A stretch of 64,000 bases of DNA, taken from assembly GCF_900086595.1 (NCBI RefSeq), contig NZ_LT575472.1, forward strand, positions 2,063,792 to 2,127,791. The letters are read 5' to 3'. Position numbers and translations under genes: made by a program. Below the pieces are notes generated by a model, which was not told the origin of the DNA, made no database searches, and saw only the letters and a list, made by a program, of their open reading frames with translations. Source of the stretch: Clostridium nigeriense (GTDB lineage Bacteria; Bacillota; Clostridia; Clostridiales; Clostridiaceae). This document shows, piece after piece, positions 26,083 through 36,002 of the stretch (within the stretch, counting starts at the first letter, position 1; the number at the start of each line of letters is the position of its first letter).

Positions 26083-26859
26083 TTTTATTTTAATATATTT
26101 CCTATATCCTATGATAGCGGCACCTATAGCTCCAGCATATTGACTTAAATCATGAGTAAAAACAGTATGATTTAAATACAAGCTTAATATTTCTTTAAAT
26201 GATTTAGAGTTAGCAAGTCCACCGGTGAAAAATACTACATCATCAGTACTTAATTTTTTACTGAAGCTAGCTGTTCTTTTACCAATTGAATGCAATACCC
26301 CTAAAGCAATATCGCCTCTATCTATGTCTTTAGCTAAAAGACTAATTATTTCACTTTCTGCAAAAACAGTACACATACTTGAAATATTTACTTTATTTTT
26401 ATTTTTAACAAAGTTATCTATATTACTTATATCTTCTTCTAGTATCCTCATCATAACTTCAATAAATCTTCCAGTTCCTGCAGCACATTTGTCATTCATA
26501 ATAAAATCTACTACGTTAAGAGAGTTATCAAGCTTTATAGCCTTACAGTCTTGTCCACCTAAATCTATAATTGTTCTAGTTCTCGGATTTAAAAAAGCAG
26601 CACCTTGGGCATGACAAGTAATTTCTGTAACTTGTTTATTAGATTCTTCTAGTAAAGCTCTTCCATATCCAGTAGTAACTATGAATTTTACTTTTTCATT
26701 ATATAAAGTATTGTACACCTTATATAATGTTTCTTTTGGTTTAGCTGATGTTCTTATTTTGAATGTTCTAATAATTTCTTTTCCATTAAAAAGGGCACCT
26801 TTAGTATATGTTGATCCTGAATCAATTCCTAAAGTATAATATTCTATTTCTTTATTCAT
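26080..26859 (-). CDS. ATP-dependent activator of 2-hydroxyacyl-CoA dehydratase type (BadF/HgdC family)
   Basis: This 259-residue ASKHA-fold ATPase has the phosphate loop IDSGSTYTK (12-20), a second DLGGQDCKA (99-107) and the two cysteines C125 (NDKCAAGTG) and C163 (SSMCTVFAE). Each monomer of the homodimer uses these to hold one bridging [4Fe-4S] cluster. Such activators use ATP hydrolysis to push a low-potential electron into a partner. Its start codon immediately follows the stop of the partner gene, so stoichiometric synthesis is likely. The pair resembles E. coli YjiL-YjiM. Confidence 0.85.
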   Translation of the reverse strand: MNKEIEYYTLGIDSGSTYTKGALFNGKEIIRTFKIRTSAKPKETLYKVYNTLYNEKVKFIVTTGYGRALLEESNKQVTEITCHAQGAAFLNPRTRTIIDLGGQDCKAIKLDNSLNVVDFIMNDKCAAGTGRFIEVMMRILEEDISNIDNFVKNKNKVNISSMCTVFAESEIISLLAKDIDRGDIALGVLHSIGKRTASFSKKLSTDDVVFFTGGLANSKSFKEILSLYLNHTVFTHDLSQYAGAIGAAIIGYRKYIKIK

Positions 26860-28011
26860 TTATAGCATCTCAATAAATGCAGCCATTCTAGTATTTAATT
26901 GACCTATATCACTTGTAGAAAAATCAGTTTCAACACTCATATAAGGTATATTTTTTTGGTCATTTACAAATCTTTTTATGGATAAAGTTTCAACATTATA
27001 AGTATGACATGCAGTTAAAATAACATCGATTACTGCATCAACCTTGTAATCGTCTATCATTTCATCAAGAAGTTTTATTCTATTTGGATTAGGTGTCATA
27101 CATGAGCAACCAATGGAAAGGTATTTTCTTGCTAAAGCATCATAAATATCAGGATTAGTTTCATCAACTAATTCATCTACAGCCTTAGCCCCACTACAAT
27201 TTTCAAAAGCTACAACATATGCTCCATTTTCTTCAATTGCTTTTATCACTTTTTCAGTAGCTGTTCCTAATGGACATCCAGTTATTAATATTCTTGGTTT
27301 TTCATCATAATTTTTATTAACATTATAGTTTTCTTTTATTTTATTAATTAAGTCATTAATTTTATTAGGTATAATTTCTTTATTGAACTCAAAGGTTGTA
27401 CCATTTAAAACTTTAAAAATATCTAGACCAGTAATAGGTACTGGATTTAACTTACCTAGTTCATAAAATTCTTTTAAGGCTTTCCTTTCATTATTTTTAA
27501 TTAATATAGCTTTTCTTATATCATCTTCAGATATAGATGTATTAAACTTTTCTTCTAAAACTTCTTTAAGCTTTATAATTTCATTTTTCCAAAGTTTAAA
27601 ACCATCTTCACTTTGAGAGTTTGGTAATTCCATAACATGAACAGGCTTAAACTCAGAAAGATATTCATACATTTTCTTTTTGCCATCACAGGTAGTTTCT
27701 CCAACAACTAAGTCTGAAAAATAAAAAAATGGACATTTATCAGTTTTAGCAAATCCATAACTAGATTTGATAAGGGGACAAAGATTACGAGGTAAGTCTT
27801 GTTCTGCATCTCCTATAGTTTCGTCGGAAGAGGCACATAAAGAAACTGTAGAAGCTCCCATAGCTAAAGCAAGTTCTTGAGGGAAATAGGTGCAAAATAC
27901 ACCAATAAGAGGTATGTCCTTTTCTTTTTGTTCTTTAGCAACCATAAAAGAATTTCTTCTAATTTCACCGAAAGTTTCAAAAATTTCAGGTAATTCCTTT
28001 TGTAATTTCAT
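26860..28011 (-). CDS. 2-hydroxyacyl-CoA dehydratase-like / double-cubane cluster-type protein
   Basis: This 383-residue protein belongs to the 2-hydroxyacyl-CoA dehydratase (HgdB/FldB, YjiM) family. Candidate cluster ligands are numerous: FCTYF near 39, NLCPL near 77, KCPFF, TTCDG, TGCPLG, NCSGA, GCSCMTPN and TACHTYN. Only one such subunit is present, with no second dehydratase subunit or CoA-transferase beside it. This is the arrangement of the double-cubane cluster proteins, which reduce small molecules with electrons from the activator. An amino-acid-fermentation dehydratase is less likely in this context. GGAGAAA precedes the ATG. Confidence 0.78.
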   Translation of the reverse strand: MKLQKELPEIFETFGEIRRNSFMVAKEQKEKDIPLIGVFCTYFPQELALAMGASTVSLCASSDETIGDAEQDLPRNLCPLIKSSYGFAKTDKCPFFYFSDLVVGETTCDGKKKMYEYLSEFKPVHVMELPNSQSEDGFKLWKNEIIKLKEVLEEKFNTSISEDDIRKAILIKNNERKALKEFYELGKLNPVPITGLDIFKVLNGTTFEFNKEIIPNKINDLINKIKENYNVNKNYDEKPRILITGCPLGTATEKVIKAIEENGAYVVAFENCSGAKAVDELVDETNPDIYDALARKYLSIGCSCMTPNPNRIKLLDEMIDDYKVDAVIDVILTACHTYNVETLSIKRFVNDQKNIPYMSVETDFSTSDIGQLNTRMAAFIEML

Positions 28012-28191
28012 ATTTTTTCTCCTTTAAATTTTATGTAAATAATTATTATAAATAGATTTACATTAATATTTTATCATGAAAACATATTCAGTTGGTAGTA
28101 AATTCTGAAAATTGATACTAGGTCTTATTGATATAACAAGAATTGTTTTATAAAATATATTTAAATAATATAAAGTTTTGAGGTAATAAAT

Positions 28192-28659
28192 ATGGATGAA
28201 AAAACAAATGTTATGAGAATATTAGAAAAGAAAAAAATAGAGTATAAAAGTTATTCTTATATAGATACTGATGCAATAAGTGGAATAGAAGTAGCAAATG
28301 TTTTAAAGCAAGATCCTAGACAAGTATTTAAAACTCTTGTTACAGTAGGAAAATCAAAAAAGTATTATGTGTTTGTGATACCAGTAGAAAAAGAACTAGA
28401 TTTAAAGAAAGCAGCTAAAAGTGTTGGTGAGAAATCTATAGAAATGATAAAGTCAAAGGATTTACTACCACTTACAGGATATATACATGGTGGATGTTCC
28501 CCTATTGGGATGAAAAAAAATTTTACAACTACAATTGATTTATCAGCGAATGGGTTTAAAACTTTTATATTTAGTGCTGGTAAAATAGGATATCAAGTAG
28601 AATTGTCATTAGATGATTTAAGAAAAATAATAAAATTTCAGTTAGCAGATGTAGTATAA
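28192..28659 (+). CDS. ybaK: YbaK-family Cys-tRNA(Pro)/Cys-tRNA(Cys) deacylase
   Basis: This 155-residue protein matches the YbaK/EbsC editing family, which hydrolyses mischarged Cys-tRNA(Pro) in trans to protect proteome accuracy. Visible family features are VFKTLV near 45, the basic KAAKSVGEKSIEM segment and the GYIHGGCSPIGMKK loop (about 96-109), in which the lysines and the Gly-Ser/Cys-Pro substrate pocket lie. It is a single gene with a modest GAGGTAA site before the ATG and no obvious terminator. Confidence 0.9.
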   Translation: MDEKTNVMRILEKKKIEYKSYSYIDTDAISGIEVANVLKQDPRQVFKTLVTVGKSKKYYVFVIPVEKELDLKKAAKSVGEKSIEMIKSKDLLPLTGYIHGGCSPIGMKKNFTTTIDLSANGFKTFIFSAGKIGYQVELSLDDLRKIIKFQLADVV

Positions 28660-28804
28660 ATAAAAATTAAATTAAGGGAATAAACACTTCTTAAGGCTTA
28701 GAACTTTTGCTATAAATAGAAATATTTGATAAAATTATACTTGAATAAAAGAAACTAAACAAAAAGAATTATATATAAACATATAGTTTGTAGGAGGAAA
28801 TCAT

Positions 28805-29752
28805 ATGAAAAGAATATTTGAATTAACTACAAGTGATATTGAGAGTATTAATAAAAATACTTTAAAAGAGATAATTGAAAAGTCAGAAGGAAGAACTGTT
28901 ATGTCTGAAAACATAATAAGTTATACACCTTACATAAGAGAAGTGTCTAATTTAGAATTATCTGCTAGCTTTGGTGCTGATATGATCACATTAAATACAT
29001 TTAACTTTGAGAAACCTTTTATTTTTGGTATAGATGGTGGAAATACTTTATTTACAGACTTAAGTAGAATTTCTAAAGAATATGAAGATAAGGTTCAAAA
29101 GAATATTAATGATAAGGATTATATAAAAAATATTAAAAAATTAGTTGGAAGATTAATTGGTGTAAATTTGGAGCCTGTACCAGATGGTAGTAATTATGAA
29201 AGAGGATATACATTAAATAAAGAAAATTTAGAGAGGGTTAAGCAGTATGGTTTTGATTATGTTGTATTAACAGGTAATCCTAATACTGGGGTTAGTGGAG
29301 AAACTATATGCAATGGTATAAAGCTAGCAAAAGAAATATTAGGTGACGATACATTAATAATTGCAGGTAAAATGCATGGAGCAGGTAGTGGAAATATTTA
29401 TGATGAAGAAACTATTAAAAGCTTTATAAATGCTGGAGCAGATGTAATATTAATACCAGCACCTGGAACAGTACCTGGTTTTGATACTAACTTAGCTAGG
29501 AATATTATATCAATGATTCATAAAGAAAATGCTTTAGCAATGACTACTATTGGTACATCTCAAGAAGGATCAAGTAAGTCTATAATTGAACAAATTGCTT
29601 TAAATTCTAAGATGGCTGGAGCAGATATTCAGCATATTGGAGACTGCGGTACTTTTGGTATGGCTATTCCAGAAAATATTATGACATTATCAGTTGCCAT
29701 TAGAGGAATAAGACATACTTATAGAAGAATGGCTCAATCTATATTAAGATAA
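28805..29752 (+). CDS. DUF7916-type TIM-barrel protein
   Basis: This 315-residue protein resembles a conserved family (DUF7916) often annotated only as haloacid dehalogenase-like or phosphonomutase-like. Recognisable stretches are SEGRTVMSENI near 28, SFGADMITLNTF near 55, VGRLIGVNLEPVPDG near 115, LTGNPNTGVSG near 158, and IAGKMHGAGSGN near 192. The repeating strand-loop pattern is that of a (beta/alpha)8 barrel. No HAD motif is present. The substrate is unknown. It has an excellent AGGAGGA site and precedes a dihydropyrimidinase gene in the same direction. Confidence 0.65.
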   Translation: MKRIFELTTSDIESINKNTLKEIIEKSEGRTVMSENIISYTPYIREVSNLELSASFGADMITLNTFNFEKPFIFGIDGGNTLFTDLSRISKEYEDKVQKNINDKDYIKNIKKLVGRLIGVNLEPVPDGSNYERGYTLNKENLERVKQYGFDYVVLTGNPNTGVSGETICNGIKLAKEILGDDTLIIAGKMHGAGSGNIYDEETIKSFINAGADVILIPAPGTVPGFDTNLARNIISMIHKENALAMTTIGTSQEGSSKSIIEQIALNSKMAGADIQHIGDCGTFGMAIPENIMTLSVAIRGIRHTYRRMAQSILR

Positions 29753-29761
29753 TTATTATTT

Positions 29762-29776
29762 TAATAATTATTATCA
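29762..29776 (+). promoter_or_regulatory. Fur-like box
   Basis: TAATAATTATTATCA matches the 7-1-7 Fur consensus TGATAATNATTATCA at 13 of 14 informative positions. It lies about 110 bases before the dihydropyrimidinase start. An overlapping palindrome, TTATCATTATGATAA, occupies 29771-29785. Functional status is unproven because the genome is AT-rich. Confidence 0.35.
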
Positions 29777-29884
29777 TTATGATAAATAAATTTGGGTGCT
29801 TTATTTGATTTCATGGCAATTCTAAATTGGCATAATGGTTGCTTCATTTAGTTATAAAAAAGAATTAGAGAAAGAAGTGATAAA

Positions 29885-31276
29885 ATGTCTTTACTAATTA
29901 AAAATGGTAATGTTATTACAGCTAGTGATACTTATATTGGAGATATTTATATTGAAGATGGGATTATTAAAGAAATAGGCTATAACCTAAATAAAAACTG
30001 CGATGAAACCATAGACGCTAAAGGTAAATATGTTATTCCAGGAGGGGTAGACGTACATACTCACTTAAATTTAGATGTAGGAATTGCTATTGCTAATGAT
30101 GATTTTTATACAGGTACAGTAGCAGCAGCTTGTGGTGGAACAACAACAATTGTTGATCATATGGGATTTGGACCAAAAGGATGCAACTTGAAGCATCAAG
30201 TTGATGTTTATCATGGTTATGCTAAAGAAAATGCAGTAGTTGATTATGGATTTCATGGAGTAATTCAGCATATAAATGATGAAATTTTAAATGAGATGGA
30301 AAGCATAGTAAAAGAAGAGGGAATACCAAGTTTTAAAGTATACTTAACATATGATTATAAATTAGAAGATGAAGATGTATTAAAAGTTCTAAAAAGACTA
30401 AAGGAACTTGGAGGAATTACTACTGTTCACTGTGAAAATCATGGTAGCATAAAATTATTAAAAGAATATTATGTTAGCAATAATTTAAAAACGCCTAAAT
30501 ATCATCCTTTAAGTAGACCTGTTGAAGCAGAAGGTGAAGCTGTAAATAGAATGATTAATCTAGCTAAAATAGCAGAGGATGCACCATTATATATAGTGCA
30601 TTTATCTTCTGAAATAGGATTAAGTTACATAAAAATGGCACATGAAAAAGGTGAAAATGTTTATGCAGAAACTTGTCCTCAATATTTAGTTTTAGATGAT
30701 AGCAAATATGAGCTTGAAAAAAATGAAGGATTAAAATATATTATGAGTCCACCTTTAAGAAAGCAAAGTGATATAGATGCTTTATGGAAAGGGATAAATG
30801 ATGGACATATAAAAACAATTGCAACAGATCATTGTCCCTTTGCATTTAATAAGGATAAACAACTTGGAAAAGATGATTTTACAAAATGCCCTAACGGTGC
30901 TCCAGGAATTGAGGAAAGAATTCCTTTGATTTTTTCAGAGGGAGTAATGAAAAATAGAATAAGTGCTAATAAATTTGTAGAAGTATGCTGCACAAATCCA
31001 GCAAAGATATTTGGTATGTATCCGAAAAAAGGATCAATTCAAGTAGGATCTGACGGAGATATAGTTATTATTGATCCAACTATAGAAAAGAAATTAAATG
31101 TTGAAGAGTTACATTCAAATGTAGATTATACTCCATATGAAGGAATAAAAGTAAAAGGTTATCCTATTTATACTATTTTAAGAGGAGAAATAATTGCTAA
31201 AGATAATAAATTTATTGGTAAAAAGGGTTATGGACAATTTATAAAGAGAAAATCTAATGACAAAGAATATAAATAG
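29885..31276 (+). CDS. hydA: Dihydropyrimidinase / hydantoinase-family amidohydrolase
   Basis: This 463-residue amidohydrolase opens the cyclic amide ring of dihydropyrimidines or hydantoins. Dinuclear zinc ligands are visible: H58-x-H60, the carboxylated K151 in SFKVYLTY, H182 (TVHCENH), H239 (VHLSS) and the aspartate in TDHCPF near 316. Y156 corresponds to the substrate-stabilising tyrosine. The length is typical (about 460). No dihydropyrimidine dehydrogenase or ureidopropionase genes are adjacent, so the pathway is incomplete here. The deoB-pdp salvage genes 25 kb away supply pyrimidine bases. The RBS AGAAGTGA is moderate. Confidence 0.87.
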   Translation: MSLLIKNGNVITASDTYIGDIYIEDGIIKEIGYNLNKNCDETIDAKGKYVIPGGVDVHTHLNLDVGIAIANDDFYTGTVAAACGGTTTIVDHMGFGPKGCNLKHQVDVYHGYAKENAVVDYGFHGVIQHINDEILNEMESIVKEEGIPSFKVYLTYDYKLEDEDVLKVLKRLKELGGITTVHCENHGSIKLLKEYYVSNNLKTPKYHPLSRPVEAEGEAVNRMINLAKIAEDAPLYIVHLSSEIGLSYIKMAHEKGENVYAETCPQYLVLDDSKYELEKNEGLKYIMSPPLRKQSDIDALWKGINDGHIKTIATDHCPFAFNKDKQLGKDDFTKCPNGAPGIEERIPLIFSEGVMKNRISANKFVEVCCTNPAKIFGMYPKKGSIQVGSDGDIVIIDPTIEKKLNVEELHSNVDYTPYEGIKVKGYPIYTILRGEIIAKDNKFIGKKGYGQFIKRKSNDKEYK

Positions 31277-31331
31277 TTAATAAAAATTGACATAATTATC
31301 TAAAGAATATATAATTATATAAATTAAAAGA

Positions 31332-31427
31332 TCTTATTAAGAGTGGTGGAGGGACTGGCCCTATGAAGCCCAGCAACCTACTTTAAAGTGTGGTGCTAAA
31401 TCCTACAGAGAAATCTGAAAAATAAGA
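31332..31427 (+). promoter_or_regulatory. SAM-I (S-box) riboswitch aptamer
   Basis: The leader of metH contains the S-box core: AGAGTGGTGGAGGGACTGGC beginning near 31340, then CCTATGAAGCCCAGCAACC. It is closed by a P1 helix of TCTTATT (31332-31338) with AATAAGA (31421-31427). It binds S-adenosylmethionine. The 3' side of P1 (AAGAGA, 31424-31429) can instead pair with TCTCTT inside the downstream terminator stem. High SAM should therefore favour termination and low SAM should allow metH expression. Confidence 0.93.
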
Positions 31428-31449
31428 GAAAATTATTATGAACTTAGTG

Positions 31450-31484
31450 AATCTCTTCTTTTTTAGAAGAGATTTTTTATTTTT
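31450..31484 (+). terminator. S-box expression-platform terminator
   Basis: AATCTCTTCT (31450-31459) pairs with AGAAGAGATT (31465-31474), followed by TTTTATTTTT. It ends two bases before the metH ribosome binding site. Confidence 0.9.
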
Positions 31485-31500
31485 GAAAGGGGGCAATAAA

Positions 31501-34500
31501 TTGAATTTAAATTTTGAAATTATTAATGATTTACAAGATAGAATATTAGTTATAGATGGGGCAATGGGGACTAATATTCAAAACTATATGCTAAATGAAG
31601 AGGACTATAGAGGGAAACTATTAAAAAATTTTCATATTGATCAAAAAGGTAATAATGACTTATTAAGCATAACACAAACAGAAATAATAAAATCTATCCA
31701 TAAGGGTTTTCTAGAAGCAGGTGCTGATATTATAGAAACAAACACTTTAAATTCCAATAAAATTTCTCAAAGTGATTTTGGTCTAGAGAATTTAGTTTAT
31801 GATTTGAATTATAAAAGTGCTAAAATAGCTCGTTGTTTATGTAATGAGTTTACAATAAAAGATGGTAGAAAAAGATATGTAGCAGGTTCAATAGGACCAA
31901 CTACTAAAATGGCTTCTTTATCTCCAGATGTGGAAGATCCGTCTTTAAGGAGTATAACATTCGATGAATTGAAAGATGCTTATATAGAACAGATAGGTGC
32001 TCTTATAGATGGGGGGATAGATTTAGTATTAATTGAAACTATTTTTGATTCACTCAATGCAAGAGCAGCAATTATAGCAGCCAATGAAGTATTTAGATTT
32101 AAAAATAAAACTTTACCAATAATGATATCTGGAACTATTGCAGATAAATCAGGGAGAATATTATCAGGTCAAGATATATTAGCTTTTGCTAACTCAATGA
32201 AAAATGAGAATGTTATTTCGATTGGTTTAAATTGTTCTTTTGGAGCAAAGGATTTAATTCCATTTATAAAAGAGTTATCTGATACACAAGAATTGTTTAT
32301 TTCTATATATCCTAATGCAGGACTTCCAAATGAATTAGGCTTTTACGATGAATCACCTAATATAACAGCCAGTTATATTGAAGAAATGCTAAAGGAAGGA
32401 TATTTAAATATGGTTGGTGGGTGTTGTGGAACTACTTTCAAGCATATTGAAGCTATATCAAAAATATCTAAAAAATATAAACCAAGATCAATTAAAGAAA
32501 AAAAAGTAGAAAGTATATATTGTGGATTAGAAATAACTAAAGCTAATAAAAATTCTAATTTTATAAATATTGGAGAAAGAACTAATGTAGCAGGATCAGC
32601 TAAATTTGCAAGATTAATTAAGGAAAAAAAATATGAAGAAGCTTTGAATATAGCTAAGAATCAAGTGGAAAATGGAGCTCAAATTATAGATATTAATTTT
32701 GACGATGGTCTTTTAGACAGTGAATATGAAATGGAAAACTTTTTGAAGTTAATAGCTTCGGAACCAGATATATCTTCAAAGCCTATTATGATAGATTCTT
32801 CAAGATGGGAAGTTATTGAAAGAGGATTAAAAGTAATTCAAGGTAAACATATAGTAAATTCCATTTCATTAAAAAATGGAAAAGATGATTTTATAGATAA
32901 AGCTAAAATAATTAAAGACTTTGGAGCAGCTGTAGTTGTAATGGCTTTTGATGAAAATGGCCAAGCAGATAGCTATGATAAAAAGATTAAAATATGTAAA
33001 AGAGCTTACGATTTGTTAGTAAATGAAATTAATTTTCCTCCGGAAGATATTATTTTTGATCCTAATATTTTGGCTATTGCAACAGGAATTGAAGAGCATA
33101 ATAATTATGCAGTTGATTTTATAAAAGCAACAAAATGGATTAAGGAGAATCTTCCATATGCTAAGGTATCAGGTGGGGTTAGTAATCTCTCATTTTCCTT
33201 TAGAGGTAATAATATAATAAGAGAAGCTATGCACTCAGTATTTTTATATCATGCAATTAAAAATGGAATGGATATGGGTATAGTAAATCCTGGAATGATT
33301 CAAATATATGATGATATTCCCAAAAAGTTATTAAAGTTAGTAGAAGATGTTATATTTAATGTAAATGAAGAAGCTAGTGAAAAATTATTAGAAGCTGCTA
33401 ATTACTATAAATCTGATAATAAAAGAGAAGAAGTAAATAAAAATGATTGGAGAGATATTAGTTGTAAAGAAAGGCTTGAATACTCATTAGTTAAAGGAAT
33501 TACTGATTTCATCGAAGAAGATTTAAAAGAGGCATTACAATTATATGATAGAGCTCTAAATATTATAGAAGGACCTTTAATGGATGGAATGAAAAAAGTT
33601 GGTTCTTTATTTGGAGAAGGAAAGATGTTTTTACCTCAAGTAGTTAAATCAGCTAGGGTTATGAAAAAAGGAGTATCTTTTTTAACTCCTTATATAGATA
33701 AAGATGGAAAAGGTGAATTTTCAAAAGATGGGAAGATATTAATTGCTACAGTAAAGGGAGATGTACATGACATTGGAAAAAATATAGTCGGGGTAGTGTT
33801 ATCATGTAATAATTTTGAGGTGATTGATCTAGGAGTAATGGTTCCCTGCGAAGAGATAATAGAAAGAGCTATTAAAGAGAATGTTGATATTATTGGATTA
33901 AGCGGATTAATTACACCATCACTAAATGAAATGATTACTGTAGCTACAGAGATGGAAAAAAGGGGCCTTAACATACCTCTTATAATTGGAGGTGCTACAA
34001 CTTCTAAAATCCATACTGCATTGAAGATTGATCCTAACTATAGTGGACCTGTTATATACGGATATGATGCTTCTAAAACTGTTGAGATATGTAAAACACT
34101 AGTGTCTAATGAAAAGATTAGTTTTATTAAGAAAACTAAAGAAGAATATAAAAAGCAAAGAGAGAATTATGGTAAAGAGAAACTTGAATATATTTCACTA
34201 GAGGAAGCTAGAGAAAAAAGTCTAAATTTAGATTGGGAAAAGCAATATATTAAAACTCCCAACTTTTTAGGTGTAAAAGTAATAGAAGAATATAGTATAA
34301 AAGATATACGCCCATTTATAGATTGGAGCTTTTTTTTCATTGCATGGGGAATGAAGAAAAAGTATCCAGAAGTTTTAAAAGATGATAAATATGGTGATGA
34401 GGCTAAAAAATTATTTACTGATGCTAATAGATTATTAGATCAACTAGAATTGAATAATATAGTAAAGCCTAGAGGAGTATTTGGATTGTTTAAGGCAAAC

Positions 34501-35151
34501 TCTAATAATGATGACATAAATGTTTATGATAAGGATAATAACTTAATTGAAACTTTCAATATGTTTAGACAACAAAAGAAAAACAATAAAAATGTGTACT
34601 TATCATTAAGCGATTATATTGCACCAGAAAAATTAAAAATTAATGATTATATTGGGGCTTTTATAACTACAAGTGGAAAAGAAGCAAGAATATATGCAAA
34701 TGAATTAAGAGACAATGGTGATGAGTATAATTCTATGCTATTAAGCTTTGTATGCGACAGACTAGCTGAAGCTTTTGCTGAAAAACTTCATTTAGATATT
34801 AGAAAAAAATATTGGGGATATTCTGAAAATGAAAATTTAACTTTAGATGAGTTATTAAAAGGAAAATACACAGGAATTAGACCAGCAGTAGGTTATCCAT
34901 CTATAAAAGATCAAAAAGAAATTGAGAAGATATTTAAAATTTTAGATGGAGAAAATAATACAGGTTCAAAAGTTACGACAGGCTATATGATGGACCCACC
35001 ATCATCAGTATGTGGATTATATTTTGCTAATGAAAATGCAAAATACTTTGATGTATATAAAATAGATGAAAATCAGATGAAGGATTATTCTAAAAGAAAT
35101 GGATCAACTTTAGAAGAATTAAAAATAAGACTTCCATATATTCTAAATTAA
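31501..35151 (+). CDS. metH: Cobalamin-dependent methionine synthase
   Basis: This 1216-residue, full-length MetH transfers the methyl group of methyltetrahydrofolate to homocysteine through cobalamin. Domains in order are: homocysteine/zinc (1 to about 330; zinc ligands C245, C308, C309); pterin-binding (about 355-620); B12 cap and Rossmann domain (about 650-890; cobalt ligand H756 in [11 protein letters not shown]); and the AdoMet-binding reactivation domain (about 900-1216). The frame extends to an ATG at 31438, but that lies within the riboswitch terminator. The TTG at 31501, 7 bases after AAAGGGGG, is the supported start, giving residue numbers close to the E. coli enzyme. Confidence 0.94.
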   Translation: MNLNFEIINDLQDRILVIDGAMGTNIQNYMLNEEDYRGKLLKNFHIDQKGNNDLLSITQTEIIKSIHKGFLEAGADIIETNTLNSNKISQSDFGLENLVYDLNYKSAKIARCLCNEFTIKDGRKRYVAGSIGPTTKMASLSPDVEDPSLRSITFDELKDAYIEQIGALIDGGIDLVLIETIFDSLNARAAIIAANEVFRFKNKTLPIMISGTIADKSGRILSGQDILAFANSMKNENVISIGLNCSFGAKDLIPFIKELSDTQELFISIYPNAGLPNELGFYDESPNITASYIEEMLKEGYLNMVGGCCGTTFKHIEAISKISKKYKPRSIKEKKVESIYCGLEITKANKNSNFINIGERTNVAGSAKFARLIKEKKYEEALNIAKNQVENGAQIIDINFDDGLLDSEYEMENFLKLIASEPDISSKPIMIDSSRWEVIERGLKVIQGKHIVNSISLKNGKDDFIDKAKIIKDFGAAVVVMAFDENGQADSYDKKIKICKRAYDLLVNEINFPPEDIIFDPNILAIATGIEEHNNYAVDFIKATKWIKENLPYAKVSGGVSNLSFSFRGNNIIREAMHSVFLYHAIKNGMDMGIVNPGMIQIYDDIPKKLLKLVEDVIFNVNEEASEKLLEAANYYKSDNKREEVNKNDWRDISCKERLEYSLVKGITDFIEEDLKEALQLYDRALNIIEGPLMDGMKKVGSLFGEGKMFLPQVVKSARVMKKGVSFLTPYIDKDGKGEFSKDGKILIATVKGDVHDIGKNIVGVVLSCNNFEVIDLGVMVPCEEIIERAIKENVDIIGLSGLITPSLNEMITVATEMEKRGLNIPLIIGGATTSKIHTALKIDPNYSGPVIYGYDASKTVEICKTLVSNEKISFIKKTKEEYKKQRENYGKEKLEYISLEEAREKSLNLDWEKQYIKTPNFLGVKVIEEYSIKDIRPFIDWSFFFIAWGMKKKYPEVLKDDKYGDEAKKLFTDANRLLDQLELNNIVKPRGVFGLFKANSNNDDINVYDKDNNLIETFNMFRQQKKNNKNVYLSLSDYIAPEKLKINDYIGAFITTSGKEARIYANELRDNGDEYNSMLLSFVCDRLAEAFAEKLHLDIRKKYWGYSENENLTLDELLKGKYTGIRPAVGYPSIKDQKEIEKIFKILDGENNTGSKVTTGYMMDPPSSVCGLYFANENAKYFDVYKIDENQMKDYSKRNGSTLEELKIRLPYILN

Positions 35152-35195
35152 ATAAAATTAAGGAGATGTTATAAAGCATCTCCTTAATTTTATTT
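35150..35195. terminator. Bidirectional terminator between metH and a HAD gene
   Basis: A 19-bp perfect stem runs from 35150-35168 (ending AAGGAGATG) to 35177-35195 (starting CATCTCCTT) around an 8-base loop. It overlaps both stop codons. Confidence 0.92.
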
Positions 35196-35906
35196 AATAA
35201 TAAGTTCATTAATTTTCTCAACGTTACCATCTAATATTTTATAAGTACTATTAACTTCATAATTTAATTGAGGGGATATGTTAGAATGAATATATAATGT
35301 ATCAAGTTTGAGATTTTTAGCTGGAGTTATGTCACAAAAATAATCGTTCCCTATCATTATAGTTTCCTTTACTTTTAAATTATATTTATTTAATAGAATA
35401 TTATAGAATTCTTTACTTGGTTTACTTACTTTATAATCAGAAGAATAAAGAATTCCATCAAAATATTTTTTTATCCCTAAGAGTTCCAATTCATAAGACG
35501 TAAAAATCTTTTGTGCATTAGTCAATAGAAAAATTCTTTTATTTTTATTTTTTAATTTATCCAATAAATTAGCTACACCTTCATATAGTTCTAACTTTTC
35601 AATAGATAAAATTCTAAAAAAATGTGCTGTGTCTTTTATTAAATCTTTTGATGGATAAATGTTTTTATAAATATATAGTTCCTTAAATACCTCTTCTATA
35701 TCAAAATCAGGATAGCTTGCACAAAGATTTGAATCTAATTTTTTATTAACTAACGTAAAATATTTAGACTTTAATTCATCTCTTGTATAAATTGCTCTAT
35801 TAAATGAATAGAATAATCTAAGCTTTTCCCATAGAAATGAAAATTCTTCATTTGTATTAATATTAACTAAAGTTCCATATAAGTCAAATATATAGTTTGA
35901 ATACAT
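35190..35906 (-). CDS. HAD-superfamily hydrolase, subclass IA
   Basis: This 238-residue protein has motif I FDLYGTLV (nucleophile D8), motif II LLTNAQ near 128, the lysine in VSKPSKEFY near 160, and motif IV IGNDYFCDI near 188, with a four-helix cap between motifs I and II. Tyr replaces the second Asp of the usual DxD, as in L-2-haloacid dehalogenases and several clostridial YjjG-type proteins. Phosphatase activity on nucleotides or sugar phosphates is possible but the substrate is unknown. It is divergent from ackA. Confidence 0.82.
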   Translation of the reverse strand: MYSNYIFDLYGTLVNINTNEEFSFLWEKLRLFYSFNRAIYTRDELKSKYFTLVNKKLDSNLCASYPDFDIEEVFKELYIYKNIYPSKDLIKDTAHFFRILSIEKLELYEGVANLLDKLKNKNKRIFLLTNAQKIFTSYELELLGIKKYFDGILYSSDYKVSKPSKEFYNILLNKYNLKVKETIMIGNDYFCDITPAKNLKLDTLYIHSNISPQLNYEVNSTYKILDGNVEKINELIIK

Positions 35907-35984
35907 TTATAATCCTCCTTTTACTATTAAATTCTAAAATAAAATCTTAAGTCCTTCTCTTAAATTTAAATTGTATAAAAGTTG

Positions 35985-36002
35985 TATTTTTGTACAAAAA
36001 TA
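35985..36002. promoter_or_regulatory. 18-bp perfect palindrome, candidate operator
   Basis: TATTTTTGTACAAAAATA is a perfect inverted repeat in the divergent region between the HAD gene and ackA (79 bases from one start, 182 from the other). It does not match Rex, CcpA, CodY or LexA consensus sequences that I know. A dimeric regulator could bind here. Confidence 0.4.

Noticed and set aside
26225..26614. Forward open frame of 129 codons inside the activator gene
   Set aside because: It is antisense to the BadF-type activator, whose motifs are intact; it has no start-site support.
29752..29776. Rho-independent terminator after the DUF7916 gene
   Set aside because: The AT-only inverted repeat pairs only about six bases cleanly and has no T-run; the Fur-like box explains the symmetry better.
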